A stretch of 64,000 bases of DNA, taken from the NCBI RefSeq assembly GCF_020829665.1, contig NZ_JAIVFT010000014.1, positions 1-64,000 of the forward strand, read 5' to 3'. The translations under genes and the position numbers were made by a program. Below, in pieces: positions 1 through 8,227 of this stretch (position 1 is the stretch's first letter; every line of letters begins with the position of its first letter). Source of the DNA: Nostoc sp. CHAB 5824. GTDB lineage: Bacteria > Cyanobacteriota > Cyanobacteriia > Cyanobacteriales > Nostocaceae. The notes under the pieces were generated by a model. That model was not told where the DNA came from and searched no databases. It was given only the letters and a program-made list of their open reading frames with translations.

Positions 1-215
1 CATAAGTCTTGATTTCTCGTGAAAGTAGCATGGCTTTTTCCCTCTCTCCAAACCTCTCCCCCACGGGGGGAGAGGCTTTGAAACTCAGTTTTAGTTTTTC
101 TCTGCTTGTATGAAACCACCCTGCCCTTAAAAAGGGGGGAACCGGAATCAAAGTCCCCCAATTTATCGGGGGATTTAGGAGGATCTAAAACGTTTTGTTA
201 CCGACAAGAGGACTT
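1..215. repeat. Intergenic low-complexity repeat region
   Basis: No gene is visible here. The stretch holds two typical Nostoc-like interspersed fragments: a CTCTCC-rich segment with an internal CCCC/GGGG palindrome around 50-75, and a segment rich in GGGGG/CCCCC around 130-180. Similar CTCTCC-rich sequence recurs inside the MITE at 4716-4863. It directly abuts the truncated end of the PIN-domain pseudogene, so a repeat insertion may have removed that gene's 3' end. Confidence 0.5.
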
Positions 216-518
216 TTAAAACATCCTCTCAGGACGCTGGCTGTATAACATCCAACCTTCATCCAGCAATTTTTGGTCGAAAGGGATGATTTGCACACTT
301 TTTAAAACTCGCAAACTGTTGATGAAAGCAACTGTCTAAATACGACTGACTGGTGTACACAGAGCATCTGCAACCTCCAATAGTACAAACTCTGTTGTCA
401 CCAAAGGCGTTTCTAAGCGTAGAAGTCTATCCATTACCTCATTTGCCTGGTGGTGAAGATTATCCCTAACATTAAGAAGGGCAATCCAGGCAGCTGTGTC
501 AACAAAAACTTTCTTCAA
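216..518 (-). pseudogene. PIN-domain (VapC-like) toxin, nonsense-mutated and truncated
   Basis: The first 60 codons encode a PIN-domain start (KKVFVDTAAWIALLN with the acidic D7, then an acidic E at about 48 in LLEVADAL), the typical nuclease fold of VapC toxins. A TAG codon follows SRI. The same frame then continues with TVAFINSLRVLKSVQIIPF and further PIN-like residues for about 39 codons before a TAA. The simplest reading is a CAG-to-TAG nonsense mutation. The usual C-terminal part with the remaining acidic catalytic residues is also missing, so the toxin is probably dead. It lies 2 bp downstream of a small antitoxin-like gene, as expected for a toxin-antitoxin pair. Confidence 0.75.
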
Positions 519-520
519 GG

Positions 521-772
521 TTATGATTCTCGCTTTGGCATTCCATAGAGATAATGGTCATGCTGGTGTGCCAGATCGCCAATATCTGTATCAACTGCAC
601 AGTTTTTAATCAACTGCCTCAGTTTATCCCAATCTGAGTCTTCTGGGGTTGTTGGCCCAGGTGTGTGGTTTTCTTCGACAAACACGATGATAACTGACTG
701 CCCCTCATGCCCTTCAATTGGTTCGTTAGGATGAACCACACCGTTTTGGAATGTGCCTTTGACTGACAGCAT
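521..772 (-). CDS. Antitoxin-like protein paired with broken PIN toxin
   Basis: This 83-residue protein starts MLSVKGTFQNGVVHPNEPIEG, which resembles the beta-strand N-terminus of small cyanobacterial antitoxins of the DUF104/AF2212 type. Its acidic C-terminal half would be the toxin-wrapping part. It sits immediately upstream of the PIN-domain pseudogene on the same strand with a 2-bp gap, the standard layout for a VapBC-like operon. The antitoxin frame is intact although the partner is broken, so it is now an orphan. The family assignment is tentative because the protein is short. Confidence 0.6.
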   Translation of the reverse strand: MLSVKGTFQNGVVHPNEPIEGHEGQSVIIVFVEENHTPGPTTPEDSDWDKLRQLIKNCAVDTDIGDLAHQHDHYLYGMPKRES

Positions 773-952
773 AGCTTTTTCTTGCTTCTACATAAATCAT
801 GATAGAGTACCATTCTGGTTAAGAATATTCCCACACAATCTTTGTTGACCAAGTTTCGTTAGGATATTGTAACCTGGGCAATAGCAACTCTCTATTGATG
901 TGACACCAGGCGACGCCGAATAGCCCGTCGGAGACATCGCTTTTTCACATCC

Positions 953-3277
953 ATGACAACAACCCTCGACTTTCTCAGTCACCTTAACCCTAGCCAACGT
1001 CAAGCTGTCGAACATTACTGCGGCCCGTTGTTAGTTGTTGCTGGCGCAGGTTCCGGTAAAACACGAGCGCTGACTTATCGCATTGCGAATCTAATTCTCA
1101 AACACCGCGTTGATCCAGAACATATCCTGGCGGTTACTTTTACCAACAAAGCCGCACGGGAAATGAAAGACCGGATTCAACGGCTGTTTGCGGAACAACT
1201 GGCGATGAAACAACACGGTCAACGATTGGATTTGTTGACAGAATATCAACAAACGCAATTGCGATCGCAAGTTTACAAAAACACTATCAAAGACTTATGG
1301 TGTGGCACTTTCCACAGTCTATTTTCTCGCATTCTCCGCTTTGATATTGAAAAATACGTAGACGAAAAAGGACGGCGTTGGAATCGCAATTTTTCTATCT
1401 TTGATGAATCAGATGTGATGACTCTGATCAAAGAAATCGTTAATAAACAGCTAAATTTAGACGATAAGAAGTTTGATGCTCGCTCTGTCCGCTACGCTAT
1501 TAGTAACGCTAAAAACCAAGGTTTATCCCCCCAAGAATTTGAGCAAGATCAACCTAATTATCGCGGAAGGGTGATTGCCCAAGTCTACAGTTTATATCAA
1601 GATAAGTTAGCAGAAAATAACGCTCTTGACTTTGATGATCTAATTCTTGTACCTACTAGATTGTTTCAGCAAAACGAGCAAGTATTGGGTTACTGGCATC
1701 GCAAATTTCGCCATATTCTCGTAGATGAATATCAGGATACTAACCGCACTCAATATCAACTGATCCACTTATTAGTGACTAATGGCGAAACTAGAAAAAG
1801 CGAATGGGAATGGCAAAATCGCTCAGTTTTCGTTGTCGGCGATGCAGATCAATCCATTTACAGCTTTCGGATGGCAGATTTCACCATATTGTTGGGATTT
1901 CAGGAAGACTTTGGCGATGGCTTGGTAGATGATGACACCCGAACGATGGTTAAGCTGGAAGAAAACTATCGTTCTTGTGAAAACATTCTGCAAGCGGCTA
2001 ATGAATTAATTGAAAATAACACCCAACGCATTGATAAAATCCTCAAAGCAACGCGGGGAGCGGGTGAGCAGATTACTTGTCATAAAGCCGATGAAGAACT
2101 TGCAGAAGCGGCATTTGTGATTAATCAAATTAGCACTTTAAAAAACCAAAATCCAGAGTTAAACTGGGGTAGTTTTGCCATACTTTATCGGACGAATGCC
2201 CAATCTCGACCCTTTGAAGAATTGTTGGTGAAATATCAAATTCCTTACACAGTTGTGGGAGGAATGAGATTTTACGATCGCAAAGAAATTAAAGATGTGA
2301 TTGCTTATTTAAGAGCGATCGCTAACCCATCTGATACAGTCAGTTTATTGCGAGTCATCAATACTCCCCGGCGGGGAATTGGCAAAACCACCATTGACGC
2401 TTTGGTGAATGCCTCCCAACAATTAGGGACAACCCTGTGGGAAATACTCAGCGACGAAACATCAGTTAATACATTAGCTGGACGGGCAACAAAAGCTGTA
2501 AATAGCTTTGCCGAAATGATTAGTCGTTGGCAAGGACAAATCGGCACGCTTCCCGTGACTGAGGTTTTGCAAGGAATACTAGAAGATTCTGGTTACGTTC
2601 AAGACTTGATGAGTCAAGGCACAGATGAAGCCACAGATCGGGTACAAAACGTTCAGGAACTTTATAACGCTGCACTGCAATTTCAAGAAGAAAACGAAGA
2701 GGTTTCCCTCCGAGACTTTCTCAATAGTGCCGCCCTCAGTTCCGATTTGGATAACTTAAAAGAAGGACAGACAGCCGTTTCTTTGATGACTTTGCACGCT
2801 TCCAAAGGTTTGGAATTTCCCGTAGTATTTTTAGTGGGATTAGAACAAGGGTTATTTCCCGGCTACCGTTCGCTGAGTGATCCTGCATCTTTGGAAGAGG
2901 AACGCCGCCTGTGTTATGTGGGAATTACTCGCGCCCAAGAAAGGTTGTATTTATCACACGCGCGGGAACGTCGTTTGTATGGTTCTCGTGAACCCGCCAT
3001 GCGATCGCAATTTCTCGACGAATTGCCAGAAGAATTATTAACTACTCAACGCCTGAGTCGTCAAAGTTATACCAAAAGCGCCTCTACTCCTAATGGTAAA
3101 CAAGACACAACGCAGAATTGGCAAGTGGGCGATAGAGTATTACATAAAACTTTTGGACTTGGTGAAATTACCCATGTTTTCGGAACGGGTAATAAGATGT
3201 CTGTGGCAATTAAATTTTCTAGCTTGGGACAAAAAATTGTTGATCCAAGAGTAGCGCAATTACAACGAGTAGAGTGA
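953..3277 (+). CDS. pcrA: UvrD/Rep/PcrA-type superfamily 1 DNA helicase
   Basis: ATP-dependent 3'-5' DNA helicase of the UvrD/Rep family, acting in DNA repair and replication restart in the cytoplasm. The 774-residue length fits. Residues 11-40 hold LNPSQRQAV (Q motif) and the Walker A GAGSGKT at 31-37. Further motifs are TFTNKAAREM (motif Ia), VDEYQDTN (motif II), GDADQSIYSFR (motif III), LEENYRS (motif IV), MTLHASKGLEFPVVF (motif V) and VGITRAQERL (motif VI). The C-terminus VGDRVLHKTFGLGEI is the PcrA-type Tudor-like tail that contacts RNA polymerase in relatives. The ATG at 953 places the Q motif at the usual distance. No operon partner is visible. Confidence 0.95.
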   Translation: MTTTLDFLSHLNPSQRQAVEHYCGPLLVVAGAGSGKTRALTYRIANLILKHRVDPEHILAVTFTNKAAREMKDRIQRLFAEQLAMKQHGQRLDLLTEYQQTQLRSQVYKNTIKDLWCGTFHSLFSRILRFDIEKYVDEKGRRWNRNFSIFDESDVMTLIKEIVNKQLNLDDKKFDARSVRYAISNAKNQGLSPQEFEQDQPNYRGRVIAQVYSLYQDKLAENNALDFDDLILVPTRLFQQNEQVLGYWHRKFRHILVDEYQDTNRTQYQLIHLLVTNGETRKSEWEWQNRSVFVVGDADQSIYSFRMADFTILLGFQEDFGDGLVDDDTRTMVKLEENYRSCENILQAANELIENNTQRIDKILKATRGAGEQITCHKADEELAEAAFVINQISTLKNQNPELNWGSFAILYRTNAQSRPFEELLVKYQIPYTVVGGMRFYDRKEIKDVIAYLRAIANPSDTVSLLRVINTPRRGIGKTTIDALVNASQQLGTTLWEILSDETSVNTLAGRATKAVNSFAEMISRWQGQIGTLPVTEVLQGILEDSGYVQDLMSQGTDEATDRVQNVQELYNAALQFQEENEEVSLRDFLNSAALSSDLDNLKEGQTAVSLMTLHASKGLEFPVVFLVGLEQGLFPGYRSLSDPASLEEERRLCYVGITRAQERLYLSHARERRLYGSREPAMRSQFLDELPEELLTTQRLSRQSYTKSASTPNGKQDTTQNWQVGDRVLHKTFGLGEITHVFGTGNKMSVAIKFSSLGQKIVDPRVAQLQRVE

Positions 3278-3286
3278 TACAGCCAC

Positions 3287-3327
3287 AAATCCCCAATTTT
3301 TCAAAGAAGTCGGGGATGTTGTTTTTC
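3287..3327 (+). terminator. Candidate terminator of the helicase gene
   Basis: About 12 bp after the helicase stop, ATCCCC (3289-3294) can pair with GGGGAT (3312-3317), followed by a T-rich tail GTTGTTTTTC. It also lies at the end of the convergent gene that finishes at 3326, so it may serve both strands. Confidence 0.5.
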
Positions 3328-3619
3328 ATATTTCAATTTCTTCAAAGTGTTCAACAGTGGGGAATGGCTCATAAAAATGATGCAGAAGTTTTTTCCACTC
3401 TTGATATTCAGCAGAACTTCTAAATCCTAGAGTATGAGATTCTAAACTTTCCCATCTGACAAGTAATAAATATTTACCTTGGGCTTCTATACATCTATGC
3501 AATTCATGGGATAAATATCCGTCCATTGAGGAAATAATTTTAGAAGCTTTTTTGAAAGTAGCTTCAAAATCAGATTCGAGTCCAGGTTTAACAGGAAGTA
3601 TAACTGCCTCAAGAATCAT
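3326..3619 (-). CDS. Antibiotic biosynthesis monooxygenase (ABM) domain protein
   Basis: A 97-residue single-domain protein of the dimeric alpha+beta barrel (ABM) superfamily. Visible features are the opening strand MILEAVILPVKPG, the helix with FEATFKKASKIISS, the strand-turn MDGYLSHELHRCIE, the strand YLLLVRWESLESH and the final helix with SAEYQEWKKLLHHF. Members include small cofactor-free monooxygenases, haem degraders and many proteins of unknown role. No haem-ligand pattern of the IsdG type is evident, so the substrate is unknown. It is convergent with the helicase gene and has no obvious operon partner. Confidence 0.8.
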   Translation of the reverse strand: MILEAVILPVKPGLESDFEATFKKASKIISSMDGYLSHELHRCIEAQGKYLLLVRWESLESHTLGFRSSAEYQEWKKLLHHFYEPFPTVEHFEEIEI

Positions 3620-3995
3620 CTAATTTTTCGGTGAGAATTAAGTTGATGTTATTTAGTATAAAGTGTATGCAACGTCTACGAAAGACTATACTACATAATG
3701 TATATACCTGAAGAAGATGCACTAATTGGAATTAGTCGAACAGAATTTAAAACATTACATTCAATTTTGCATCTTTTTTACCAAACTACAAATTAGTCCA
3801 TCACACAACACCTTGAAAGGGCTAGTTCTAGTAAAGTAAAAGGGGCTGGGGATTAGGAATTGGGGATTAGGTTTTCAAAGGAAAAACTGTGGAATTTGCT
3901 CTGACCCTCCCAAATTTTGGAATGTTTTCCCAGTCCCTACCATGTGCTGAAGTATTTTCCGGCTCGGATTACTACGACGATGCCACATAATGCTT
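3620..3995. other. Intergenic region with a lone transposon-end sequence
   Basis: No convincing gene. A 32-codon ORF at about 3698-3796 has no recognisable features. At 3809-3824 lies a copy of the terminal inverted repeat (ACCTTGAAAGGGCTAG) that also bounds the element at 34216-34539, here without a partner end. Around 3840-3880 there is a GGGGATTAGG-type repeat. Confidence 0.4.
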
Positions 3996-4095
3996 ATACC
4001 AATTCAAATAATGTTTGCGACACATTAATTATTCGTAAGGGCACAACATTGTTGTGCCCCTACCTATCTGTCGCATTCTTTTTTCAAATTGGTAT
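3996..4095. mobile_element. 100-bp MITE-like element with ATACCAATT ends
   Basis: The element is bounded by ATACCAATTCAAA on the left and its inverted counterpart TTTCAAATTGGTAT on the right. The centre is a strong hairpin, GGGCACAAC (4039-4047) pairing perfectly with GTTGTGCCC (4051-4059). It has no coding capacity and matches the general plan of small non-autonomous elements common in Nostocales. Flanking DNA contains no recognisable gene. Confidence 0.65.
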
Positions 4096-4215
4096 TACAT
4101 CAGCCGCAGGGAGTTAGCCCAGTCTCCCTGAAGACTAACCATCATGCTTCCTACCTTCACACAGTGGTATATTTCTATTTGACTGTAAGCTCCCTCTTTA
4201 CGTCCGTAGGAGGAA

Positions 4216-4315
4216 TCTTAGTTCCTGACCGCCATTGACATCCTGGCTACTCAAGGCGCACGAAAGAATAGTACCTGACCGCTATTGACATCCTCGTTAC
4301 TCAAGGCACACGAAA
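4216..4315. repeat. 50-bp tandem duplication at 3' end of peptide gene
   Basis: Two adjacent copies (4216-4265 and 4266-4315) are offset by exactly 50 bp and differ at only a few positions. Fifty is not a multiple of three, so the duplication shifts the reading frame of the minus-strand double-glycine peptide gene and creates its present stop at 4251. Read through a single copy, the frame would end near 4199. Confidence 0.8.
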
Positions 4316-4568
4316 TGTTCAGCGTGCCAGCAAAATCATCAAAAGTAGCATTACAACTCTCAAATTGACCAGTGAAACTTTTATCTTTCAACCCTTCTCG
4401 TAGGTCAACGCGAATTCTGGCTCTACCATTTTCAATGGTATTGGTAGTAGGAACAGAAATACCACCACTTATGCTGGCTGCTTCTTCAGGAGTTAATTCG
4501 GTGAACATTTGCTCTTTACCAACACCAGAATAATTAGAAGTAGAAGTTATATTGTCGATATTTAACAT
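4251..4568 (-). CDS. Double-glycine-leader secreted peptide (bacteriocin-like precursor)
   Basis: The 105-residue product begins MLNIDNITSTSNYSG and has the leader motif FTELTPEEAASISGG ending near residue 36. This is the classic ELxxEExxxIxGG double-glycine signal cleaved by C39-peptidase ABC exporters. The mature part (about 69 residues) has two cysteines and looks beta-rich. The start follows a clear AAGGAG ribosome site. No peptidase-transporter or modification enzyme lies nearby, so it is an orphan precursor. A 50-bp tandem duplication has replaced the original C-terminus with FFRAP. A related but disrupted gene lies just upstream and another relative at 23229-23624. The mature function is unknown. 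Confidence 0.7.
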   Translation of the reverse strand: MLNIDNITSTSNYSGVGKEQMFTELTPEEAASISGGISVPTTNTIENGRARIRVDLREGLKDKSFTGQFESCNATFDDFAGTLNISCALSNEDVNSGQVLFFRAP

Positions 4569-4583
4569 TGTTTTTCTCCTTGA

Positions 4584-4878
4584 TTATAATTGACTTAAAT
4601 TTCTGGAAAGAGTTTTTCCAGATAAAAAGTTCAAAAACAAAGTTGGCTTAAAAGTTGCGCCTTCTACAAAAGTTAATTCAGTTAACAGTTGTTCGTCATC
4701 AAGAAAATTTGACTTTATAGCGGTTCTCGCTTGGGTGCAGTACAGTTTTGACCTCACTTCCATTCCTCTCTCCTAAAAGGAGAGAGGCTTTGAGTCTTAC
4801 TCGCCTTCCCTTAAAAGGGGTTGGGGGTTAGGTCTGTATTGGACTCAGCCAAGAAGCGCTATATTTGTTATTCAACAC
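4584..4878 (-). pseudogene. Double-glycine peptide gene split by a MITE
   Basis: On the minus strand the start context GAGAAAAAACA-GTG-TTGAATAACAAATAT closely matches the start of the neighbouring peptide gene (AGAAAAACA-ATG-TTAAATATC). After six codons the sequence is interrupted by the 148-bp inverted-repeat element at 4716-4863. The other side resumes with KSNFLDDEQLLTELTFVEG, a degenerate ELxxxE-type leader, and ends LSRNLSQL at 4584. The GG cleavage site is lost. This is a decayed paralogue of the intact gene downstream. The original start is inferred by comparison with that gene. Confidence 0.65.
4716..4863. mobile_element. 148-bp MITE with ~30-bp terminal inverted repeats
   Basis: The left end TATAGCGGTTCTCGCTTGGG and the reverse complement of the right end, TATAGCGCTTCTTGGCTGAG, match over roughly 30 bp with several mismatches. 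The interior is a CTCTCC-rich palindrome and a CCCTTAAAAGGGG palindrome with no ORF. The flanking sequences join into a single double-glycine peptide leader, so insertion explains the disruption. The TA-rich ends suggest an IS630/Tc1-type target, which is an inference. Confidence 0.75.
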
Positions 4879-5660
4879 TGTTTTTTCTCAAATTAAATTT
4901 GAGTAAATATCATCTGCAAATTGCAGAATTGATATTAGTTGTGAAGTGAAGTTTCAAGGCTCGGATCAAACTTTTTGAAAAGTACCATCCCAAGTATCCT
5001 GCCCCATCCAATTGAACCTTATGAACTCGCAAACCAGAACGCAACTTTTGCATCCGCTCTGGGAACTGTTGCTGTAGCCTCAATAAACTTGTCTAAAAAT
5101 TAGGTTTTGACCCTTGCTACACAAGGTTTTGATATTCATTTACGGATAAGTCTAATAGAGACACCGATTCTGTCATATCGCTTTGCCTACTAGAGCAATA
5201 AATAATTCCTCGAACGCTTCGTAGTATCGATTGACTAAATTAAATGCTTCAAATCCTTGTACTCAACTGATAACAAAATAGCTTAACCTTTTTATCTTCC
5301 CTTGGGCTTGTGTTTGTATCGTACTTTGGATAGATTTATTTCTGTATTTTGAGCCTGTTTTCTTACTGTACTGCTAACTCATTTACACTTTCTCTTTCCC
5401 CCTATTCACACTTCCTACTGAGTCAGGAATTAACCAACTAGTACATAGTCTCTGAAAGCGTGCCTAGCAAAATAGTATTAATCTACTAGCAGATCCATCA
5501 TAGAAACAAGACAATGAGCAAAAAAGTAAATTGGCTACTTGAAAGCTGTATTTCTGAACGCGAAGAGGAAGTTATAGAAGAATTGAATAGATAATGATAC
5601 ATTTACAAAGAGGTAAAATATCTCAACTTTAGTTTCAAAGAGACAAATAAGAAAAAACAA
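4879..5660. other. Long gene-poor interval with one tiny ORF
   Basis: About 780 bp with no recognisable gene. The only candidate is a 26-codon ORF at 5514-5594 (+), starting MSKKVNWLLESCISEREEE. It is highly charged, has no obvious ribosome site and cannot be identified. The region follows the decayed peptide gene and may contain further remnants of that locus. Confidence 0.35.
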
Positions 5661-6194
5661 CTAATCAAAAGCAGACTTGACATAATAAACTGCAAAAGGT
5701 GTGATTTTTTCGACAAGATTATTAATCACCATTCTTTCATATTCAGTCCAAATTCTGGGATGACCAAAAATGCATGGTTGTAAAATGCCCCATAGTTGAT
5801 TATCCTGGCGAATATGGGCATGAATAAGGGCGCGATGTCCAAAATTTTTCTGTTCAAATTCCCGATTTAATATCTCAGGAGCAGCAGTTTCTACATCTTC
5901 TACAAAGATTGAAGGTTCAGCACGTAGCGCAGCCGCAAACATCGGATCTTCATCTGTTACAGATGGGGGTTGTGCTGCCCAGTCTTCATTGTAGACGGTA
6001 GGTACATTTGGAGTGCGAATCCAACAAAAGGCAACTCTACCGAGGTTTGCCTGTGGATTATGCAAGTATAAAAAACATCTATCAGACTGTAAAAAATCGC
6101 CTACAGCTGGCAACAGTGCAGAAAATATAGCATCTGGTGTTTGAGATGATTCTACAATATTGTTGAGTGCAGAAGGAAGTTCTTGCTGAGTCAT
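5661..6194 (-). CDS. GAF-domain protein
   Basis: A 177-residue protein made of essentially one GAF domain. It shows an N-terminal helix (ALNNIVESSQTPDAIFSALLPAVGDFL), the strand DRCFLYLHNP, a central variable loop, and the closing LIHAHIRQDNQLWGILQPCIFGHPRIWTEYERMVINNL, which is the common GAF pattern in cyanobacterial sensors. There is no attached output domain and no evident bilin-binding Cys-His pair, so ligand and partner are unknown. It starts 4 bp after the metallophosphoesterase stop on the same strand, suggesting co-transcription. Confidence 0.8.
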   Translation of the reverse strand: MTQQELPSALNNIVESSQTPDAIFSALLPAVGDFLQSDRCFLYLHNPQANLGRVAFCWIRTPNVPTVYNEDWAAQPPSVTDEDPMFAAALRAEPSIFVEDVETAAPEILNREFEQKNFGHRALIHAHIRQDNQLWGILQPCIFGHPRIWTEYERMVINNLVEKITPFAVYYVKSAFD

Positions 6195-6198
6195 ATAA

Positions 6199-7113
6199 CT
6201 AAGCTGATTTTAATTGAATAATACCTTTATCAAAAACGCGATTATCAGTAGCGATCGCACTTACTTCTATTCTATCTTTATACACCTCATAAGAGGCAAA
6301 ACTTAAATCGCTGGTGGAATACTCTGTCCATTCAGAACGCCCTACAGGACGATTGCCGGCACCTGCGCCACAAATTAAATAAGTTGTACCATCAATAGCG
6401 CGAGTGCGTTCATAATTATGCTCGTGGCCATTGATGTAAAGTTGAACGCCGTATTTTTGAAATAAGGGAGTGAAAGTTTTAATAAAATCTTGATTACTCC
6501 CATACTGGCCCGATGAATAAATCGGATGATGTCCAAACACCACTTTCCAAGGAGATTTACTAAGACTTAATTCTTTTTCTAACCAATTTAGCTGGTTTTT
6601 CCAATCAGCATTACTATTAGTATCTAAAGCAAAAAATTGTACTTGATTACGTTTAAATGTATAATATCGTCCCTTCATATTAAAGCCAGCATACTTAACT
6701 TGTGGCTCACCATTCGCAGTCCGAATATCGTGATTACCTAAACAAGCTTGAAATTTCACGCCAAGTTTTAGCAAAGCTTGATAAGGACGTTCAAAAACTG
6801 CATTAATTTTTTCGATTTCGCCGTTATTGTAAATATTATCTCCAGCTAAAACAACTAAATCATAAGGCTTTTGTTTGTGATACGCGTTCATTGCTCCAGC
6901 CACAGCATACTGTCCTTTAGCGCCAGTTCCTGTATCTGCAACAGACACAAAACGTAATAACAAGTCTTTTTTGGCTGGGTTGGCGGCTATAGCTGTTGTT
7001 GAATCGGTAATATCAGCAGTTTGATGATTCTGACGAAACGTCCAGCCTAAAAATCCTGCACTAATGGCGCTGAGGCTACTTAAAAATAAAAATTGACGGC
7101 GTTTTAGGTTCAT
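6199..7113 (-). CDS. Exported metallophosphoesterase (purple-acid-phosphatase-like)
   Basis: This 304-residue protein carries a twin-arginine signal at its N-terminus (MNLKRRQFLFLSSLSAISAG), so export to the periplasm is likely. The calcineurin-like metal-binding motifs are present: SVADTG (D), LAGDNIY (GDxxY), CLGNHD (GNHD), FGHHPIY (GHxP) and INGHEHNYER (GHxH). Together they define a dinuclear metal phosphoesterase of the PhoD/purple acid phosphatase superfamily. The substrate is probably an organic phosphate ester but cannot be read from sequence. It is the upstream gene of a two-gene unit with the GAF protein (4-bp gap). Confidence 0.88.
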   Translation of the reverse strand: MNLKRRQFLFLSSLSAISAGFLGWTFRQNHQTADITDSTTAIAANPAKKDLLLRFVSVADTGTGAKGQYAVAGAMNAYHKQKPYDLVVLAGDNIYNNGEIEKINAVFERPYQALLKLGVKFQACLGNHDIRTANGEPQVKYAGFNMKGRYYTFKRNQVQFFALDTNSNADWKNQLNWLEKELSLSKSPWKVVFGHHPIYSSGQYGSNQDFIKTFTPLFQKYGVQLYINGHEHNYERTRAIDGTTYLICGAGAGNRPVGRSEWTEYSTSDLSFASYEVYKDRIEVSAIATDNRVFDKGIIQLKSA

Positions 7114-7247
7114 AACTCACCAAATTAATAAATAGTCAGTTTAGCTGAAGCAATGTGCAATGTAGTGATACATTAAGGCAAAAGAAGGCAGCACCAGTCA
7201 TAATGTACGTTGTTTGTCTTTGATTCGCTGCTTTTGGTGAAAGTTCC

Positions 7248-8144
7248 ATGTCACAAGACAATCAATCAAAACCGACGGATGAGCAGGTAACTCAACCTCC
7301 CCAAAAACCTTACCAGATTCAGCCAATTTGGAAGGCTAAAATTATCCAACTTCTCCGAGGGACGATTGGGGTTTTAGAAACAACGGTGGAAAAACTGGAG
7401 ACAGTACCCCCACCTGGTAGTGAGAAAACACCCAGTTTTTTCCAGCAGCTTCAGTTGCGATGGGGTGGACTGTTAAGGACAATCCGCTTGTTTTTACCAT
7501 CAAATTTGTCAACAAAGTTATCAGATACAGCTTTGACGGGAATAGTTACTGGAATTGCTGTAATTCTTGTTTGGACGACTGCAACTGTCTTTACTGGTAA
7601 ACAGACTGAAGTCGCAACAGTTCCACCGATTGAAGAGGTTCCTGCACCAACACCAACCATAACTACTCCGCCGGAGTCAGTTGCACCAGAACCACAGCCG
7701 CCACAGCCACAAGAGGAAATTACACCACCGCCAGAAGTACAGCAGCCAATAGAGGAAATTACGCCGCCAGAACCCGAAATCGAACCAGAACCAAAGCCAA
7801 TTCCTACGCCAACGCCAACGCCAGCTATAGAATTAACACCAGAACAAGCCTTGATTGCGGCTATTGAAAATCAGGTAGCCGAAATTAGCGATCACATTGC
7901 CTCTGGTCTGATAAAGTCAATTCAAGCCAACTTCCGCACGAGTAACTTGACTGTCAAAATCAGTGACGATTGGTACACTCTCCAAGAATCCCAACAAGAC
8001 AAACTAGCTGCGGAGATATTACAACGCTCTCAAGAACTTGATTTTACCCATTTAGAAATTCTCGACTCCCAAGATAAGCTGATAGCGCGTAACCCAGTTG
8101 TTGGTACTGAAATGATAATTTTTAAACGGCAAACAACAAGTTAA
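7248..8144 (+). CDS. Proline-rich single-span membrane protein, function unknown
   Basis: The 298-residue protein has three parts. An N-terminal cytoplasmic region (about 1-95) includes an amphipathic stretch. One membrane segment lies near 96-113 (TGIVTGIAVILVWTTATVF). A long proline/glutamate-rich linker spans about 120-200, and a compact C-terminal domain of about 95 residues follows (TPEQALIAAIENQVAEI to VGTEMIIFKR). I do not recognise a named family. The layout suggests a periplasmic or thylakoid-lumenal domain held off the membrane by a PE-rich stalk. It is transcribed away from the metallophosphoesterase and stands 83 bp upstream of the ATP-grasp gene on the same strand. Confidence 0.7.
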   Translation: MSQDNQSKPTDEQVTQPPQKPYQIQPIWKAKIIQLLRGTIGVLETTVEKLETVPPPGSEKTPSFFQQLQLRWGGLLRTIRLFLPSNLSTKLSDTALTGIVTGIAVILVWTTATVFTGKQTEVATVPPIEEVPAPTPTITTPPESVAPEPQPPQPQEEITPPPEVQQPIEEITPPEPEIEPEPKPIPTPTPTPAIELTPEQALIAAIENQVAEISDHIASGLIKSIQANFRTSNLTVKISDDWYTLQESQQDKLAAEILQRSQELDFTHLEILDSQDKLIARNPVVGTEMIIFKRQTTS

Positions 8145-8227
8145 TATAATTCGTAATTTGTAATACTCGCCTCCGGCGAGAAGCAAGCTACGTAATTCGT
8201 AATTCGGAAGTTTAACTCTAAGTATTT

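Noticed and set aside
3698..3796. 32-codon ORF starting MYIPEEDALIGISRTEF
   Set aside because: Protein-like at first sight but too short, without a clear ribosome site or any recognised motif.
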